Source: Methyloversatilis universalis (GTDB taxonomy: Bacteria; Pseudomonadota; Gammaproteobacteria; Methylococcales; Methylococcaceae). From it: a stretch of 48,872 nt of DNA. The notes beneath the pieces are model-generated. The model made no database searches. It worked only from the letters and a program-made list of their open reading frames with translations, and was not told where the DNA came from. Made by a program: the position numbers and the translations under genes. Location: assembly GCA_020723665.1 (NCBI GenBank), contig DYIL01000024.1, forward strand, positions 1 through 48,872. Direction: 5' to 3'. Positions within the stretch are counted from its first letter, which is position 1, and every line of letters begins with the position of its first letter. Below are positions 20,168 through 29,160 of the stretch, piece after piece.

Positions 20168-20425
20168 TAGAGCAACTCGAAAAACGTTGAGGTGCTCGGT
20201 ACGGGGTAGGGGTGCCCGGTCGTTTTTAGCCACGTAAGGGTTGAAAACCTAACAGGGTGTTGAAAAACGCATTCTACATACGACATGTAGGCTAATAGTC
20301 TCCTCGTTGCCCACCATCTATGGTAGGAGCATCGAGTTTTTCAGCAGCTTGCTAAGCCAAGTCCAAACCGCGTTTGGGCTGGGCGAAGAGAAAAACCGCC
20401 GGGAAGACGGTTTTTCGAGGTCCCC
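20168..20425 (-). repeat. Dispersed repeat R3, split by an inserted element
   Basis: Read on the minus strand this matches 35915-36075: first a terminator-like AAAAACCG/CGGTTTTT hairpin (20391-20398, 20408-20415), then the CCC-rich part and the hairpin with CTCAACGTTTTTCGAG. The small TA-flanked element at 20250-20354 interrupts it; the copy at 35915-36075 has no insertion at the matching point. The hairpin may end transcription of the ihfB operon arriving from 20745. Confidence 0.7.
20250..20354. mobile_element. Small TA-flanked inverted-repeat element (MITE-like), copy 2
   Basis: A 105-base copy of the element at 15239-15355, sharing the ends, the CATTCT-CATACGACATGTAGG core and the TATGGTAGGAGCATCGA stretch. 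It lacks the 12-base tandem duplication. It is flanked by TA on both sides and lies inside an R3 repeat whose uninterrupted version is visible at 35981-35990. This supports past mobility. Confidence 0.75.
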
Positions 20426-20498
20426 TCTATTTTGTTGATCCTGGAATTGATCGCCTGAAGTGGACGGCAAGCGCAGTCACGACCGGATAGCCGCTTCA

Positions 20499-20610
20499 TT
20501 TAAGAAAACGCTGATTAAGTCCTTCGACGGGCTCCTGCCTGCAGCAGGCAGGCAGCAGACGGGAGCTTGTCGAACCATGAACGGAATCCGCTTGCTCAGA
20601 GCTTCTTAAA
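20499..20610. repeat. Short copy of dispersed repeat family R1
   Basis: A 112-base element with end sequences TTTAAGAA...GCTGATTAAGT and CTTGCTCAGAGCTTCTTAAA, related as imperfect inverted repeats. Inside are CCTTCGACGGGCTC, a GCCTGCAGCAGGCAGGC palindrome and GGGAGCTTGTCGAA. These match the copy at 34799-34972. Bases 20426-20498 and 20611-20744 around it show nothing recognisable. Confidence 0.65.
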
Positions 20611-20744
20611 GTAATGGAGAGGGATTTGAGGCGGCTAGGAGGATTGTCGCGCCGGGCGGAAGGTGTCGAAAGGCATGGCAACGAACTGTGATGCCGCAAA
20701 TATCATCGGGCCCGTACCGGCGAAATGACGTCAGTACGAATGAT

Positions 20745-21032
20745 TCAACCCCGTGATTGATTGACTCGGTCTCGCAACTCTTTTCCCGGCTTGAAATGAG
20801 GCACGAATTTGGAAGCCAATTCGACTGAATCGCCGGTTTTTGGGTTCCGCCCGATTCGTGGGGGGCGATAATGCAACGAGAAGCTGCCAAACCCTCTGAT
20901 TTCGATGCGCTCGCCCGACGATAGAGCGTGAGTCATATGTTCGATCATTCCTTTTACCGCCGCCTCAACGTCCTTAAACGGAAGGTGGCCGTATTTTTCT
21001 GCCAAAAGATTGATCAATTCTGACTTTGTCAC
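20745..21032 (-). CDS. ihfB: Integration host factor subunit beta
   Basis: A 95-residue DNA-bending protein that forms the IHF heterodimer with IhfA. The HU/IHF signature is intact: [17 protein letters not shown], then [10 protein letters not shown] with the DNA-intercalating Pro loop, then [11 protein letters not shown]. The GTG at 21032 gives [10 protein letters not shown], matching the E. coli N-terminus exactly, with GGA 7 bases upstream. ATG codons at 21038 and 21044 are in frame and would add 2 or 4 residues. It is the last gene of the gyrA-to-ihfB run, 56 bases after rpsA. Confidence 0.93.
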   Translation of the reverse strand: MTKSELINLLAEKYGHLPFKDVEAAVKGMIEHMTHALSSGERIEIRGFGSFSLHYRPPRIGRNPKTGDSVELASKFVPHFKPGKELRDRVNQSRG

Positions 21033-21052
21033 TGTCATTTCCATGAATCGCG

Positions 21053-21074
21053 GGGAGCCGCACATACGGCTCCC
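21053..21074 (-). terminator. Perfect hairpin between rpsA and ihfB
   Basis: GGGAGCCG/CGGCTCCC (21053-21060, 21067-21074) forms an 8-base perfect stem with a 6-base loop, 14 bases after the rpsA stop. No T-run follows on the minus strand. It is more likely an mRNA-stabilising or processing hairpin than a full terminator, and would allow different levels of S1 and IhfB. Confidence 0.45.
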
Positions 21075-21087
21075 GTGTCTGACCTGA

Positions 21088-22758
21088 CTATTTATTTTCC
21101 ATCTGTTCCTTGAAGATGTCTCCCAACGTCGGCATGCCGGACGAAGGTTGCTGTGCATACCCCTTGATCGCGGCAGCCTCCTCTTCCTGATCCTTTGCCT
21201 TGATCGAGAGCGTAATGGACTTGTTTTTCTTGTCCACGCCGATGAATTTGGCTTCGATCTCATCACCCACTTTCAACTGGGTACGGGCATCTTCCACCCG
21301 ATCGCGGGAAATCTCGGAGGCGCGGAGATAGCCTTCGACGCTGTCGGCCAGTGTAATGACCGCTCCCTTCGCATCGACTTCCTTGACGACCCCGCTAACG
21401 ATGCTGCCCTTTTCGTGAGTCGCCAAATAATTCTGGAAGGGATCCTGCTCCAGCTGCTTGATGCCCAGCGAGATCCGCTCCCGCTCAGGATCGATAGCCA
21501 GAATGATGGTTTCCACTTCATCGCCTTTCTTGTACTGCCGGATCGCCTCTTCGCCCGGCACGGACCAGGAAATATCCGATAGGTGCACCAGACCATCGAT
21601 AGCGCCTTCCAGTCCGATGAAAATACCGAAATCGGTAATGGACTTGATGCTGCCCTTGATTTTGTCGCCTTTTTTGTGGCTGGCGGCGAACTCTTCCCAC
21701 GGATTGGGCTTACACTGCTTCATGCCAAGGGAAATACGGCGACGTTCCTCGTCGATGTCGAGCACCATGACCTCGACTTCTTCACCCAGCTGAATTACCT
21801 TGGCCGGATTGACGTTCTTGTTGGTCCAATCCATCTCGGATACGTGAACAAGGCCTTCGACACCCTCTTCCAACTCGACGAAGCAACCGTAATCGGTAAG
21901 ATTGCTGACCTTGCCGAAAAGGCGAGTACCCGGCGGATAGCGACGCGCGATATTCAGCCACGGGTCCTCTCCCAACTGTTTCAAGCCGAGCGAGACGCGG
22001 TTCTTTTCCTGATCGAACTTCAGCACCTTGACCTGAATTTCCTGACCGATCTGAACGGCTTCGGAGGGATGCCGCACTCGCTTCCACGCCATATCGGTAA
22101 TATGGAGAAGACCGTCGATACCGCCCAAGTCGATGAAAGCACCGTAGTCGGTAAGATTCTTTACCACGCCCGTAACGATGGCACCTTCCTTGAGGTTTTC
22201 GAGCAGCGCTTCCTTCTCGGCGCTGAATTCCGATTCCACTACGGCTCGACGGGAAAGTACAACGTTGTTGCGCTTTTGGTCGATCTTGATGACCTTGAAT
22301 TCGAGATCGCGCCCCTCCAAATAAGACGTGTCGCGCACCGGGCGCACATCGACCAGAGAGCCCGGCAAAAAGGCGCGAAGCGCGCCGATGGCCACGGTGA
22401 AGCCGCCGCGCACCTTGCCGGTGATCCGACCGACGACCGTTTCATTCTTCTCGTACGCCTGCTCGAGCTCCTGCCATGCCTTCATCCGCTTTGCCTTGTC
22501 ACGGGACAGCAGCGTGGCTCCAAGGCCGTCTTCCAGCATATCGAGCGCCACCTCGACGGTGTCGCCCACCTTTACTTCGATTTGTCCGTCGGCATTCAGG
22601 AATTGCCACTTCGGGATGACGCCTTCCGACTTTAGACCCGCGTTGACCACGACCACGTCGGGGCCGATATCGATCACGGTACCGGTAATGATGCTGCCTG
22701 GCCGCATTTCCGCCTGAGCCAGACTCTCTTCGAACAATTGTGCAAAGCTATCGCTCAT
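21088..22758 (-). CDS. rpsA: 30S ribosomal protein S1
   Basis: A 556-residue ribosomal protein that draws mRNA to the 30S subunit. Six S1 (OB-fold) repeats are visible, the clearest with the signature [41 protein letters not shown] and [21 protein letters not shown]. Length equals that of E. coli S1 (557). It lies between cmk and ihfB, its usual setting. The 106-base gap before it (22759-22864) probably carries an extra promoter or leader; E. coli S1 represses its own translation through such a leader, but no specific fold was identified here. Confidence 0.97.
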   Translation of the reverse strand: MSDSFAQLFEESLAQAEMRPGSIITGTVIDIGPDVVVVNAGLKSEGVIPKWQFLNADGQIEVKVGDTVEVALDMLEDGLGATLLSRDKAKRMKAWQELEQAYEKNETVVGRITGKVRGGFTVAIGALRAFLPGSLVDVRPVRDTSYLEGRDLEFKVIKIDQKRNNVVLSRRAVVESEFSAEKEALLENLKEGAIVTGVVKNLTDYGAFIDLGGIDGLLHITDMAWKRVRHPSEAVQIGQEIQVKVLKFDQEKNRVSLGLKQLGEDPWLNIARRYPPGTRLFGKVSNLTDYGCFVELEEGVEGLVHVSEMDWTNKNVNPAKVIQLGEEVEVMVLDIDEERRRISLGMKQCKPNPWEEFAASHKKGDKIKGSIKSITDFGIFIGLEGAIDGLVHLSDISWSVPGEEAIRQYKKGDEVETIILAIDPERERISLGIKQLEQDPFQNYLATHEKGSIVSGVVKEVDAKGAVITLADSVEGYLRASEISRDRVEDARTQLKVGDEIEAKFIGVDKKNKSITLSIKAKDQEEEAAAIKGYAQQPSSGMPTLGDIFKEQMENK

Positions 22759-22864
22759 AAAACGATCTTGGTTCTAACAGCCAAGTTCCCCTGGCCGTTT
22801 GGGTTAAATGGTTGAACACATTGCCGAACGAAGCCGGCAACACCTAAAAATACCGATTAAGATC

Positions 22865-23533
22865 TCACTTACCGCCTACAATATCGAGACAGCGGGCGAT
22901 AACTTGATCAATCGTGAGATCGGACGAATCGATCAGAACAGCGCCATCCGGTACAGTCAGCGGCGCCTCGGTACGCTCCTTGTCGCGCCGGTCCCGTTCT
23001 TCAATCTCTTTCGTTAAGCGTTCAAGGTTAACATCAGCCCCCTTCTCTTTCAACTGCTTATACCGCCTTTTTGCGCGCACCTCCGCACTGGCGGTGAGAA
23101 AGATTTTGTAAGGGGCATCGGGGAAAACGACGGTACCCATGTCGCGCCCGTCCGCGACTAAGCCGGGTTCACGCCGGAAATCCCGCTGTTTCCGCAGGAG
23201 CGCCTGCCGTACCGGACCGTAGGCGGCAATCTTCGAAGCCGTGCTGCCGCACTCTTCCGATTGGATTTGATGGGTAATTTCCCGACCGTTCAGGAGTATG
23301 CGGGGCGGATCGTTCGCCTCGAATTGAAGTTTCATCGAACGGGCGACTCCGACAACAGCATCGATATCGTAGGGATCGACACCCGCCTGGGTGATCGCCA
23401 AGGCCAACGACCGGTAGATAGCCCCACTGTCCAAAAAATGCCAGCCCAGCCGTTTTGCCAGCGCGCGGCTCACCGTTCCCTTGCCGGCACCGCTCGGCCC
23501 ATCGATGGTAATTACCGGTACCTTCGTCGTCAT
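22865..23533 (-). CDS. cmk: Cytidylate kinase
   Basis: A 222-residue kinase that phosphorylates CMP and dCMP. The P-loop GPSGAGKGT lies at residues 12-20. The substrate motif DGRDMGTVVFPDA and the RRYKQL region are typical of bacterial Cmk. The start overlaps the aroA stop as ATGA (aroA ends at 23530), indicating translational coupling. Gene order aroA-cmk-rpsA is widely conserved in proteobacteria. Confidence 0.96.
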   Translation of the reverse strand: MTTKVPVITIDGPSGAGKGTVSRALAKRLGWHFLDSGAIYRSLALAITQAGVDPYDIDAVVGVARSMKLQFEANDPPRILLNGREITHQIQSEECGSTASKIAAYGPVRQALLRKQRDFRREPGLVADGRDMGTVVFPDAPYKIFLTASAEVRAKRRYKQLKEKGADVNLERLTKEIEERDRRDKERTEAPLTVPDGAVLIDSSDLTIDQVIARCLDIVGGK

Positions 23534-24858
23534 ACGATCTCGCCGCAGATGGCAGTGATATTCAACCCCAAATCACGTGCCAACTCCACAAAGCTCGGGA
23601 AGGATGTATTGACGTTGGCGCAATCGTCGATTTCTATGGGGTCACCGGCACGCAGCGCGGCAATTGAAAATGCCATGGCAATCCGATGGTCGCCGTGGGA
23701 GTCGACTTTCCCGCCGGACAGTTTTCCGCCCCGGACCACCATGCCGTCAGGCGTCGGCTGAGCGTCGATGCCCAAGGCTTGTAAACCGTCAGCCATCACC
23801 TGGATACGATCGCTTTCCTTGACGCGCAACTCCTCGGCACCGGTCAACCGAGTTTCACCCTCGGCGCAAGCCGCGGCGACGAACAAAACCGGAAACTCGT
23901 CGATTGCTAAAGGCACCAGTTCTTCCGGGATGTCTATTCCGCGCAGGCGGCTCGACCGGATACGGATATCCGCGACCGGTTCCCCCCCGATCTCTCGGGC
24001 ATTGAGGACCTCGACGTTCGCCCCCATCAGACGCAGAATGTCCAAAACGCCCGTACGCGTCGGATTGACACCCACATGCTTGAGCGTAACGTCGGCGCCC
24101 TCGCCTATCGCTGCGCCGACCATAAAGAATGCCGCCGATGAGATGTCGCTGGGCACATCGATGTCGCAGGCCACGAGTTTACCGCCCGACCGTATGCACA
24201 CGGTGTCGCCTGTACGGTCCACCGGATAGGAAAATCCGGCGAGCATACGCTCGGTATGATCGCGCGTCGGTGCCGGCTCGCGCACGCATGTCTGACCGTC
24301 CGCATAGAGGCCAGCCAAGAGCAGGCAGGATTTGACCTGGGCGCTGGCCACCGGCATGTCGTAGCGGATTCCTCTGAGCCCTCCCGTCCCCTTGATTCGA
24401 AGCGGAGCGGTGCCCGCTTCGGTAGTTTCCACCACTGCGCCCATGGCGCGCAATGGCTCCGTGACTCGCTTCATGGGGCGTCGGGACAAAGACGCGTCAC
24501 CGGTCAAGACCGTATCGAACCGCTGCCCTGCCAATAGCCCGCAGAGAAGGCGCATCGATGTACCCGAATTCCCCAGATATAAGGGTTCTTTGGGCGCTTG
24601 CAGCCCGTGCAGACCCACGCCTCGAATAGACACCTGACCGTTCTCGGGTCCGTCGATGGCGACGCCCATCGCACGAAACGCATTCATGGTGGCGAGGCAA
24701 TCCTCCGCCACCAAAAAACCGGTAACGCGGGTTGTGCCTTCGGCCAGCGCGCCCAGCATGACGGATCGATGGGAGATGGATTTATCGCCGGGCACGCGGG
24801 CTTCTCCGCGAAGCGTGCCGCCGGGCCGCACCCGAAAACTGATCTTGTCGTTCTGCAT
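23530..24858 (-). CDS. aroA: 3-phosphoshikimate 1-carboxyvinyltransferase (EPSP synthase)
   Basis: A 442-residue enzyme that joins phosphoenolpyruvate to shikimate 3-phosphate, step six of the shikimate pathway. Motifs seen: PGDKSISHRSVMLGALAEG near the N-terminus, LGNSGTSMRLLCG with the phosphate-binding Ser and Arg, and RVKESDRI near the C-terminus. The LGNSGTSMRL form, and SISHRS rather than a class I pattern, suggest the class II type, but this was not tested. The ATG at 24858 is preferred over the in-frame TTG at 24876, because AGG lies before it and it avoids overlap with tyrA. Confidence 0.95.
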   Translation of the reverse strand: MQNDKISFRVRPGGTLRGEARVPGDKSISHRSVMLGALAEGTTRVTGFLVAEDCLATMNAFRAMGVAIDGPENGQVSIRGVGLHGLQAPKEPLYLGNSGTSMRLLCGLLAGQRFDTVLTGDASLSRRPMKRVTEPLRAMGAVVETTEAGTAPLRIKGTGGLRGIRYDMPVASAQVKSCLLLAGLYADGQTCVREPAPTRDHTERMLAGFSYPVDRTGDTVCIRSGGKLVACDIDVPSDISSAAFFMVGAAIGEGADVTLKHVGVNPTRTGVLDILRLMGANVEVLNAREIGGEPVADIRIRSSRLRGIDIPEELVPLAIDEFPVLFVAAACAEGETRLTGAEELRVKESDRIQVMADGLQALGIDAQPTPDGMVVRGGKLSGGKVDSHGDHRIAMAFSIAALRAGDPIEIDDCANVNTSFPSFVELARDLGLNITAICGEIV

Positions 24859-24865
24859 GGACCTA

Positions 24866-25735
24866 TTATTTTTCAAGTTGATCTAAGAATCGTTGCCGCG
24901 CACCACGGGCATCGGCAAATAAAGCATAAAGCTCGTCCGCGGCTCCCCTTGAGATCAGGCCGGCGACCCTACTTAGCTCCTCGCGGAACTGGTGGATCAA
25001 AGGCACGATTTCCCGCCGATTCGCGAGGCAAATGTCCAGCCACATTTTCGGGTCGCTCGATGCGATACGGGTGAAGTCTCGAAATCCGCCGGCGGCAAAC
25101 TGAAAAATCTCTCGCTGTTCGTCCTTCTTCCCCAACATGTTCGTCAGAGCAAACGCCAGCACATGGGGTAAATGACTGGTCGCGGCCAAGACTTCGTCGT
25201 GATGGGCGGGCTCCATTTGGGAGACCTTGGCTCCCATCGATCGCCAAAGGCTCTCGACCCGCTTTATGGCCGACGGCGACGTGGTCTCTAGAGGCGTCAG
25301 AATGACCCGCTTGCCTTGGAACAAATCAACCGTCGAAGCCTCCACGCCGCTTCTCTCGGCTCCCGCGATCGGGTGTCCGGGTACGAAGTTGCCGGGAACT
25401 TCCCCGAAAACTCTTTCGGCGGATTCGATGACACTGCACTTCGTACTGCCCGCGTCCGTCACGACGACCCGGGTCGACCAGACCGATTTCAAAGCGCCGA
25501 AAATGGCATCAAAGCTTCCGACCGGGGTCGCTATCATCACTACGTCGGCATTTGCTGCGCCTTTTGCCACATCGGAAAATCCGGCGTCGATGACGCCCCA
25601 TACCGACGCTTTTCGCAAGTTATCGGCATTGGCATCGACGCCTACGATCTCACGGCAAAGTCCTTTGGCACGGGCGGCGCGCGCCACCGATCCGCCGATC
25701 AGCCCTACGCCGATGATGCATAAACGCTCGATCAT
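24866..25735 (-). CDS. tyrA: Prephenate/arogenate dehydrogenase
   Basis: A 289-residue stand-alone TyrA that oxidises prephenate (or arogenate) in tyrosine synthesis. The dinucleotide-binding motif IIGVGLIGGSVARAA opens the protein, and the catalytic HPIAGAERSGVEAS is present. Unlike E. coli TyrA there is no fused chorismate mutase; that activity is on PheA two genes upstream. It overlaps the hisC stop by 4 bases, and aroA follows after 7 bases. Cofactor and substrate preference cannot be read safely from sequence. Confidence 0.94.
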   Translation of the reverse strand: MIERLCIIGVGLIGGSVARAARAKGLCREIVGVDANADNLRKASVWGVIDAGFSDVAKGAANADVVMIATPVGSFDAIFGALKSVWSTRVVVTDAGSTKCSVIESAERVFGEVPGNFVPGHPIAGAERSGVEASTVDLFQGKRVILTPLETTSPSAIKRVESLWRSMGAKVSQMEPAHHDEVLAATSHLPHVLAFALTNMLGKKDEQREIFQFAAGGFRDFTRIASSDPKMWLDICLANRREIVPLIHQFREELSRVAGLISRGAADELYALFADARGARQRFLDQLEK

Positions 25736-26880
25736 AGCGCGAGGACCCGATCCAGCGCGTCGAGGAAAATCCGGTTTTCTTCCTCGGTACCGACGGTCAC
25801 GCGCAAATGATTGGGCAAACCGTAATTACCGATAGGCCGGACGATAACGCCCTGCCGCAACAGCGCGTCGTAAATCGGGGCTGCCGGTTTTGCGATGTCG
25901 ATCGTAACAAAGTTGCCGACCGAGCGAATAAAGCTCAGCTTGCGCTCGGCAAGAGCGTCATAAAGCTGAAGCAAGCCGGCTCGATTCAGATTCACCGAGC
26001 GGCTGAGATGCTCGTTGTCGTCGAGTGCGGCCTTGGCGGCTTCCAAGGCCGGCGAATTGACGTTGAACGGTTGCCGTACACGATTCAGAAGGTCGGCGAT
26101 CGAAGGGCTCGACACGGCATAGCCGACCCGAAGCCCCGCCAGCCCATAAGCCTTGGAGAATGTACGCGTGACGATCAGATTGGGAAAATCGGACAGCCAC
26201 GCCATGCAATCGGGATAATCCGGTGCCTCGACATACTCGAAATAAGCCTCGTCCACTACCGCGACAACATCTGCCGGGAGATCGTCGAGAAAACTGCGCA
26301 ACTCCGATTTCGTCAAATAGGTCCCGGTTGGGTTGTTGGGATTGGCGATGAAGACCACCCGCGTCGATTCGTCCACCCGTTGCGCCATGCCCTGCAAGTC
26401 GTGGCCATAGCGAGGCCCGCGCGAACCGTCATGGGCCGGCGCAACGGCAGCCTTCGCACCGACGGCTTGCGTCACGATCGGGTAAACCGCAAAGGCATGC
26501 TCGGAATAGATCGCTTTCGACTCAGCGGATAGAAAAACGCGGGCCACCAACTCCAGTATGTCGTTGGAACCGTTACCCAAAGTAATCTGTTCAGGTCGCA
26601 CATCGAGTTTGGCCGATAATGCGGCCTTGAGCTCGAAACCGCTGCCGTCCGGATAAAGATGGATCTCGGATAACGCGCGACGCGCTGCTTCGAGCGCCTT
26701 GGGGCTCGGTCCGAGCGGGTTTTCGTTTGAGGCCAATTTGACGATGTTGCAGAGTCCCAGCTCCCGCTCCAATTCACTGATGGGTTTGCCGGGCAGGTAG
26801 GGCGTGAGCGCCCGAACTCCGGGAACGGCTAATTGTTCTGCTTTCATGGCGGCGAGTCGAATACCGGAATCCATCGTCAA
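25732..26880 (-). CDS. hisC: Histidinol-phosphate/aromatic aminotransferase (HisC-like)
   Basis: A 382-residue class I/II PLP-dependent aminotransferase. SNENPLGPSP lies near the N-terminus, NPNNPTGTYL in the middle, and the PLP lysine in TRTFSKAYGLAGLRVGY at about residue 242. The ATG at 26880 overlaps the pheA stop as ATGA. Because it sits between pheA and tyrA rather than in a his operon, it probably works as a broad-specificity enzyme for phenylalanine and tyrosine, like the HisH-b protein of the Pseudomonas supraoperon. It may still serve histidine synthesis if no other hisC exists. Confidence 0.9.
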   Translation of the reverse strand: MTMDSGIRLAAMKAEQLAVPGVRALTPYLPGKPISELERELGLCNIVKLASNENPLGPSPKALEAARRALSEIHLYPDGSGFELKAALSAKLDVRPEQITLGNGSNDILELVARVFLSAESKAIYSEHAFAVYPIVTQAVGAKAAVAPAHDGSRGPRYGHDLQGMAQRVDESTRVVFIANPNNPTGTYLTKSELRSFLDDLPADVVAVVDEAYFEYVEAPDYPDCMAWLSDFPNLIVTRTFSKAYGLAGLRVGYAVSSPSIADLLNRVRQPFNVNSPALEAAKAALDDNEHLSRSVNLNRAGLLQLYDALAERKLSFIRSVGNFVTIDIAKPAAPIYDALLRQGVIVRPIGNYGLPNHLRVTVGTEEENRIFLDALDRVLAL

Positions 26881-27983
26881 GACGAGGCCCGAGGATAAGA
26901 GCCCAAGATTTTCAACATGGTGACACTTTTCTCAACATCCTTTAAGGCTTCCGCCAATCGAGGATCGTCCCGGTGCCCTTCCACGTCGACGAAGAAGACA
27001 TAATCCCAGGCCCCCCGTCGAGATGGCCTGGACTCGATTTTGGTCATACTGATGCCGAATCTCGCAAAAGGCTCGAGAACCGCGTAAAGAGCACCGGGAT
27101 TGTTCCGGGTCGAAAGCAGCAATGAGGTCTTGTCGTTTCCGGTGGCACCGACCGGATTTCGCCCGATGACCAGAAACCGCGTCGTATTGTCGGGCTCGTC
27201 TTCGATATTGCGCTGCAAAATATTGAGCCCATACAGTTCGGCCGCCACCTCCCCCGCTATGGCCGCGGTATTCGGCATAACCGCAGCCAATCGCGCCGCC
27301 TCGGCGTTGCTACTGACCGCTGTCCGCCGAACGTTCGGAAGATAACGATCCAGCCATTCTCGACATTGTGCCAGCGATTGCTGATGGGAGAAGACTTCCC
27401 GTATCTCCTCCGAATTGCTCAGCGTGCTCATCAGGTTGTGATGAATCCGCAACCCGACCTCGCCGGCGATGAGCAAAAAGGACCGGAGGAAACTGTCCAG
27501 GGTATGCGTGATCACGCCCTCGGTCGAATTTTCGACGGGCACCACGCCGTACTGGCAGGCGCCGCTTTCGACGGCGCGAAAAATCTCGTCGATGGCGGGG
27601 AAGGGTAGCGCCTGAATGGCATGGCCGAAATGCTTATACGCGGCCTGTTGCGTGAACGTGCCTCGGGGCCCGAGAAAAGCAACGGCCAGCGGCTTTTCCA
27701 GAGCCAGGCATTCCGACATGAGCTCGCGAAAAAAACGGGTGACTGCCTCCTGGCCCAGAGGTCCCCGATTGTTTTCGGCAATGCGGCGCAGCACTTCCGC
27801 CTCCCGCTCGGGACGGTGAAAACAATCGACCTCGCCCGCGGCGGTCTTGATTTCGGCGACTTGCTGGGCGCAGCGGGCACGCTGGTTCAACAGCTCCAAG
27901 ATGCGATCGTCGATCGCGTCGATTTCCTTGCGAAGCTGGAGCAACGCAGCATCGGCAGTCGATGAATGATTCGGATTCTCCAT
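26877..27983 (-). CDS. pheA: Bifunctional chorismate mutase/prephenate dehydratase
   Basis: A 368-residue enzyme that turns chorismate into prephenate and then phenylpyruvate. An AroQ-type chorismate mutase covers about residues 15-95 (LRKEIDAIDDRILELLNQRA). The prephenate dehydratase domain (about 97-285) begins VAFLGPRGTFTQQAA and carries the catalytic TTRFLVIG. A C-terminal ACT domain contains ESRPS, the phenylalanine feedback site. Domain order and length match E. coli PheA. It starts 9 bases after the serA-type gene. Confidence 0.96.
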   Translation of the reverse strand: MENPNHSSTADAALLQLRKEIDAIDDRILELLNQRARCAQQVAEIKTAAGEVDCFHRPEREAEVLRRIAENNRGPLGQEAVTRFFRELMSECLALEKPLAVAFLGPRGTFTQQAAYKHFGHAIQALPFPAIDEIFRAVESGACQYGVVPVENSTEGVITHTLDSFLRSFLLIAGEVGLRIHHNLMSTLSNSEEIREVFSHQQSLAQCREWLDRYLPNVRRTAVSSNAEAARLAAVMPNTAAIAGEVAAELYGLNILQRNIEDEPDNTTRFLVIGRNPVGATGNDKTSLLLSTRNNPGALYAVLEPFARFGISMTKIESRPSRRGAWDYVFFVDVEGHRDDPRLAEALKDVEKSVTMLKILGSYPRASS

Positions 27984-27992
27984 GACGACTCG

Positions 27993-29156
27993 TTATATCA
28001 CGCGGGCGGAGAGCACTCCCTTGATGGCACGGATCCGTTCCAGCGTTTCCGGCGGCACCTCGGCATTGAGGTCGATGAGTGTATAAGCGAATTCTCCTCT
28101 CGACTTGTTCAACAAATCGAGGATATTGAGGTTGGCATCGGCCAGCGCACCGGAAATCTGTCCCACCATCTTGGGCACGTTCTCGTTGGCTATCCCCAAA
28201 CGGATACCTTCGGTACGCGGCATGACCACATCGGGAAAATTGACCGAATGCCGGACGTTGCCGTTTTCTAGGAAATCCCGCACCCGGTCCGCCACCATGA
28301 CCGCACAGTTTTCTTCGGCCTCGGCCGTAGAAGCACCGAGGTGCGGAAGTACTATGGCGCGAGGGTGATCCAGCATGACGCGCGAGGGAAAATCGGTGAC
28401 GTACGCGGTGAGTTGGCCCGTGTTCAGAGCATTGCAAACACTGCTGTCGTCCACGATGCCGGCACGGGAAAAATTGAGCAAAACCGCGCCTTTTTTCATG
28501 ATGCCGATCCGCGCGGCATTCACGAGATGGCGCGTCTGATCGTTAAGGGGAACGTGCAGAGTGAGAAGGTCCACCTTGGCGATCAAATCGTCGATGCTAG
28601 CGGCCCGCGCAACCGACGAAGACAACTGCCAGGCGCTTTCGACCGTGAGCAGAGGATCGAAACCGACCACGTGCATACCCAAAGCCGTTGCCGCATTGGC
28701 CACTTTGACGCCGATCGCCCCCAGCCCCAAAACACCCAGGGTCTTGCCCGCCAGCTCGAAACCCGCGAATTGCTTCTTGTGTTTTTCCACCCGGTGATGA
28801 ATAACCTCGTCGTCGCCGTCCAACTGGCGGGCAAAATCCCAAGCGGCGCAAATATTCCGGGCCGCCAGCAGCATACCCGCGATAACCAGCTCTTTCACGG
28901 CATTGGCATTGGCACCCGGCGCGTTGAACACCGGAATGCCGCGCTTCGAATACTCCGCGACGGGAATGTTGTTAACCCCGGCCCCGGCGCGCCCCACCGC
29001 CTTCACCGATTCGGGAATCGGCACGCCATGCAGGTTATGGGAACGCAACAGGATAGCGTCGGGATGCTGTATTTCCGAAGCCACCTCGTAGCGGTCGCGG
29101 GGCAATCGCTCCAAACCGGCTACCGAAATGTTGTCGTAAGTGAGGATCTTGAACAT
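27993..29156 (-). CDS. serA: D-3-phosphoglycerate dehydrogenase (SerA type with ACT domain)
   Basis: A 387-residue NAD-dependent dehydrogenase, first step of serine synthesis. The NAD-binding fold has LGVLGLGAIGVKVAN. The catalytic Arg is in NFSRAGIVDD and the catalytic His in LPHLGASTAEAEENC. The position of the usual catalytic Glu (E. coli Glu269) reads Arg in TDFPSRV. A short ACT domain fills the last 75 residues (IANENVPKMVGQISGALAD) and may give serine feedback. It sits 4 bases after serC, so the first two serine genes are adjacent. Its insertion between serC and pheA is not part of the classic supraoperon order. Confidence 0.9.
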   Translation of the reverse strand: MFKILTYDNISVAGLERLPRDRYEVASEIQHPDAILLRSHNLHGVPIPESVKAVGRAGAGVNNIPVAEYSKRGIPVFNAPGANANAVKELVIAGMLLAARNICAAWDFARQLDGDDEVIHHRVEKHKKQFAGFELAGKTLGVLGLGAIGVKVANAATALGMHVVGFDPLLTVESAWQLSSSVARAASIDDLIAKVDLLTLHVPLNDQTRHLVNAARIGIMKKGAVLLNFSRAGIVDDSSVCNALNTGQLTAYVTDFPSRVMLDHPRAIVLPHLGASTAEAEENCAVMVADRVRDFLENGNVRHSVNFPDVVMPRTEGIRLGIANENVPKMVGQISGALADANLNILDLLNKSRGEFAYTLIDLNAEVPPETLERIRAIKGVLSARVI

Positions 29157-29160
29157 GAAA

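Noticed and set aside
21583..22635. 350-codon open frame antisense to rpsA
   Set aside because: Shadow of the S1 repeats; repetitive composition follows the S1 domains on the other strand.
27634..28437. 267-codon minus-strand frame across the pheA-serA junction
   Set aside because: Same strand but a different frame; arginine/glycine-rich composition typical of an off-frame reading of both genes.
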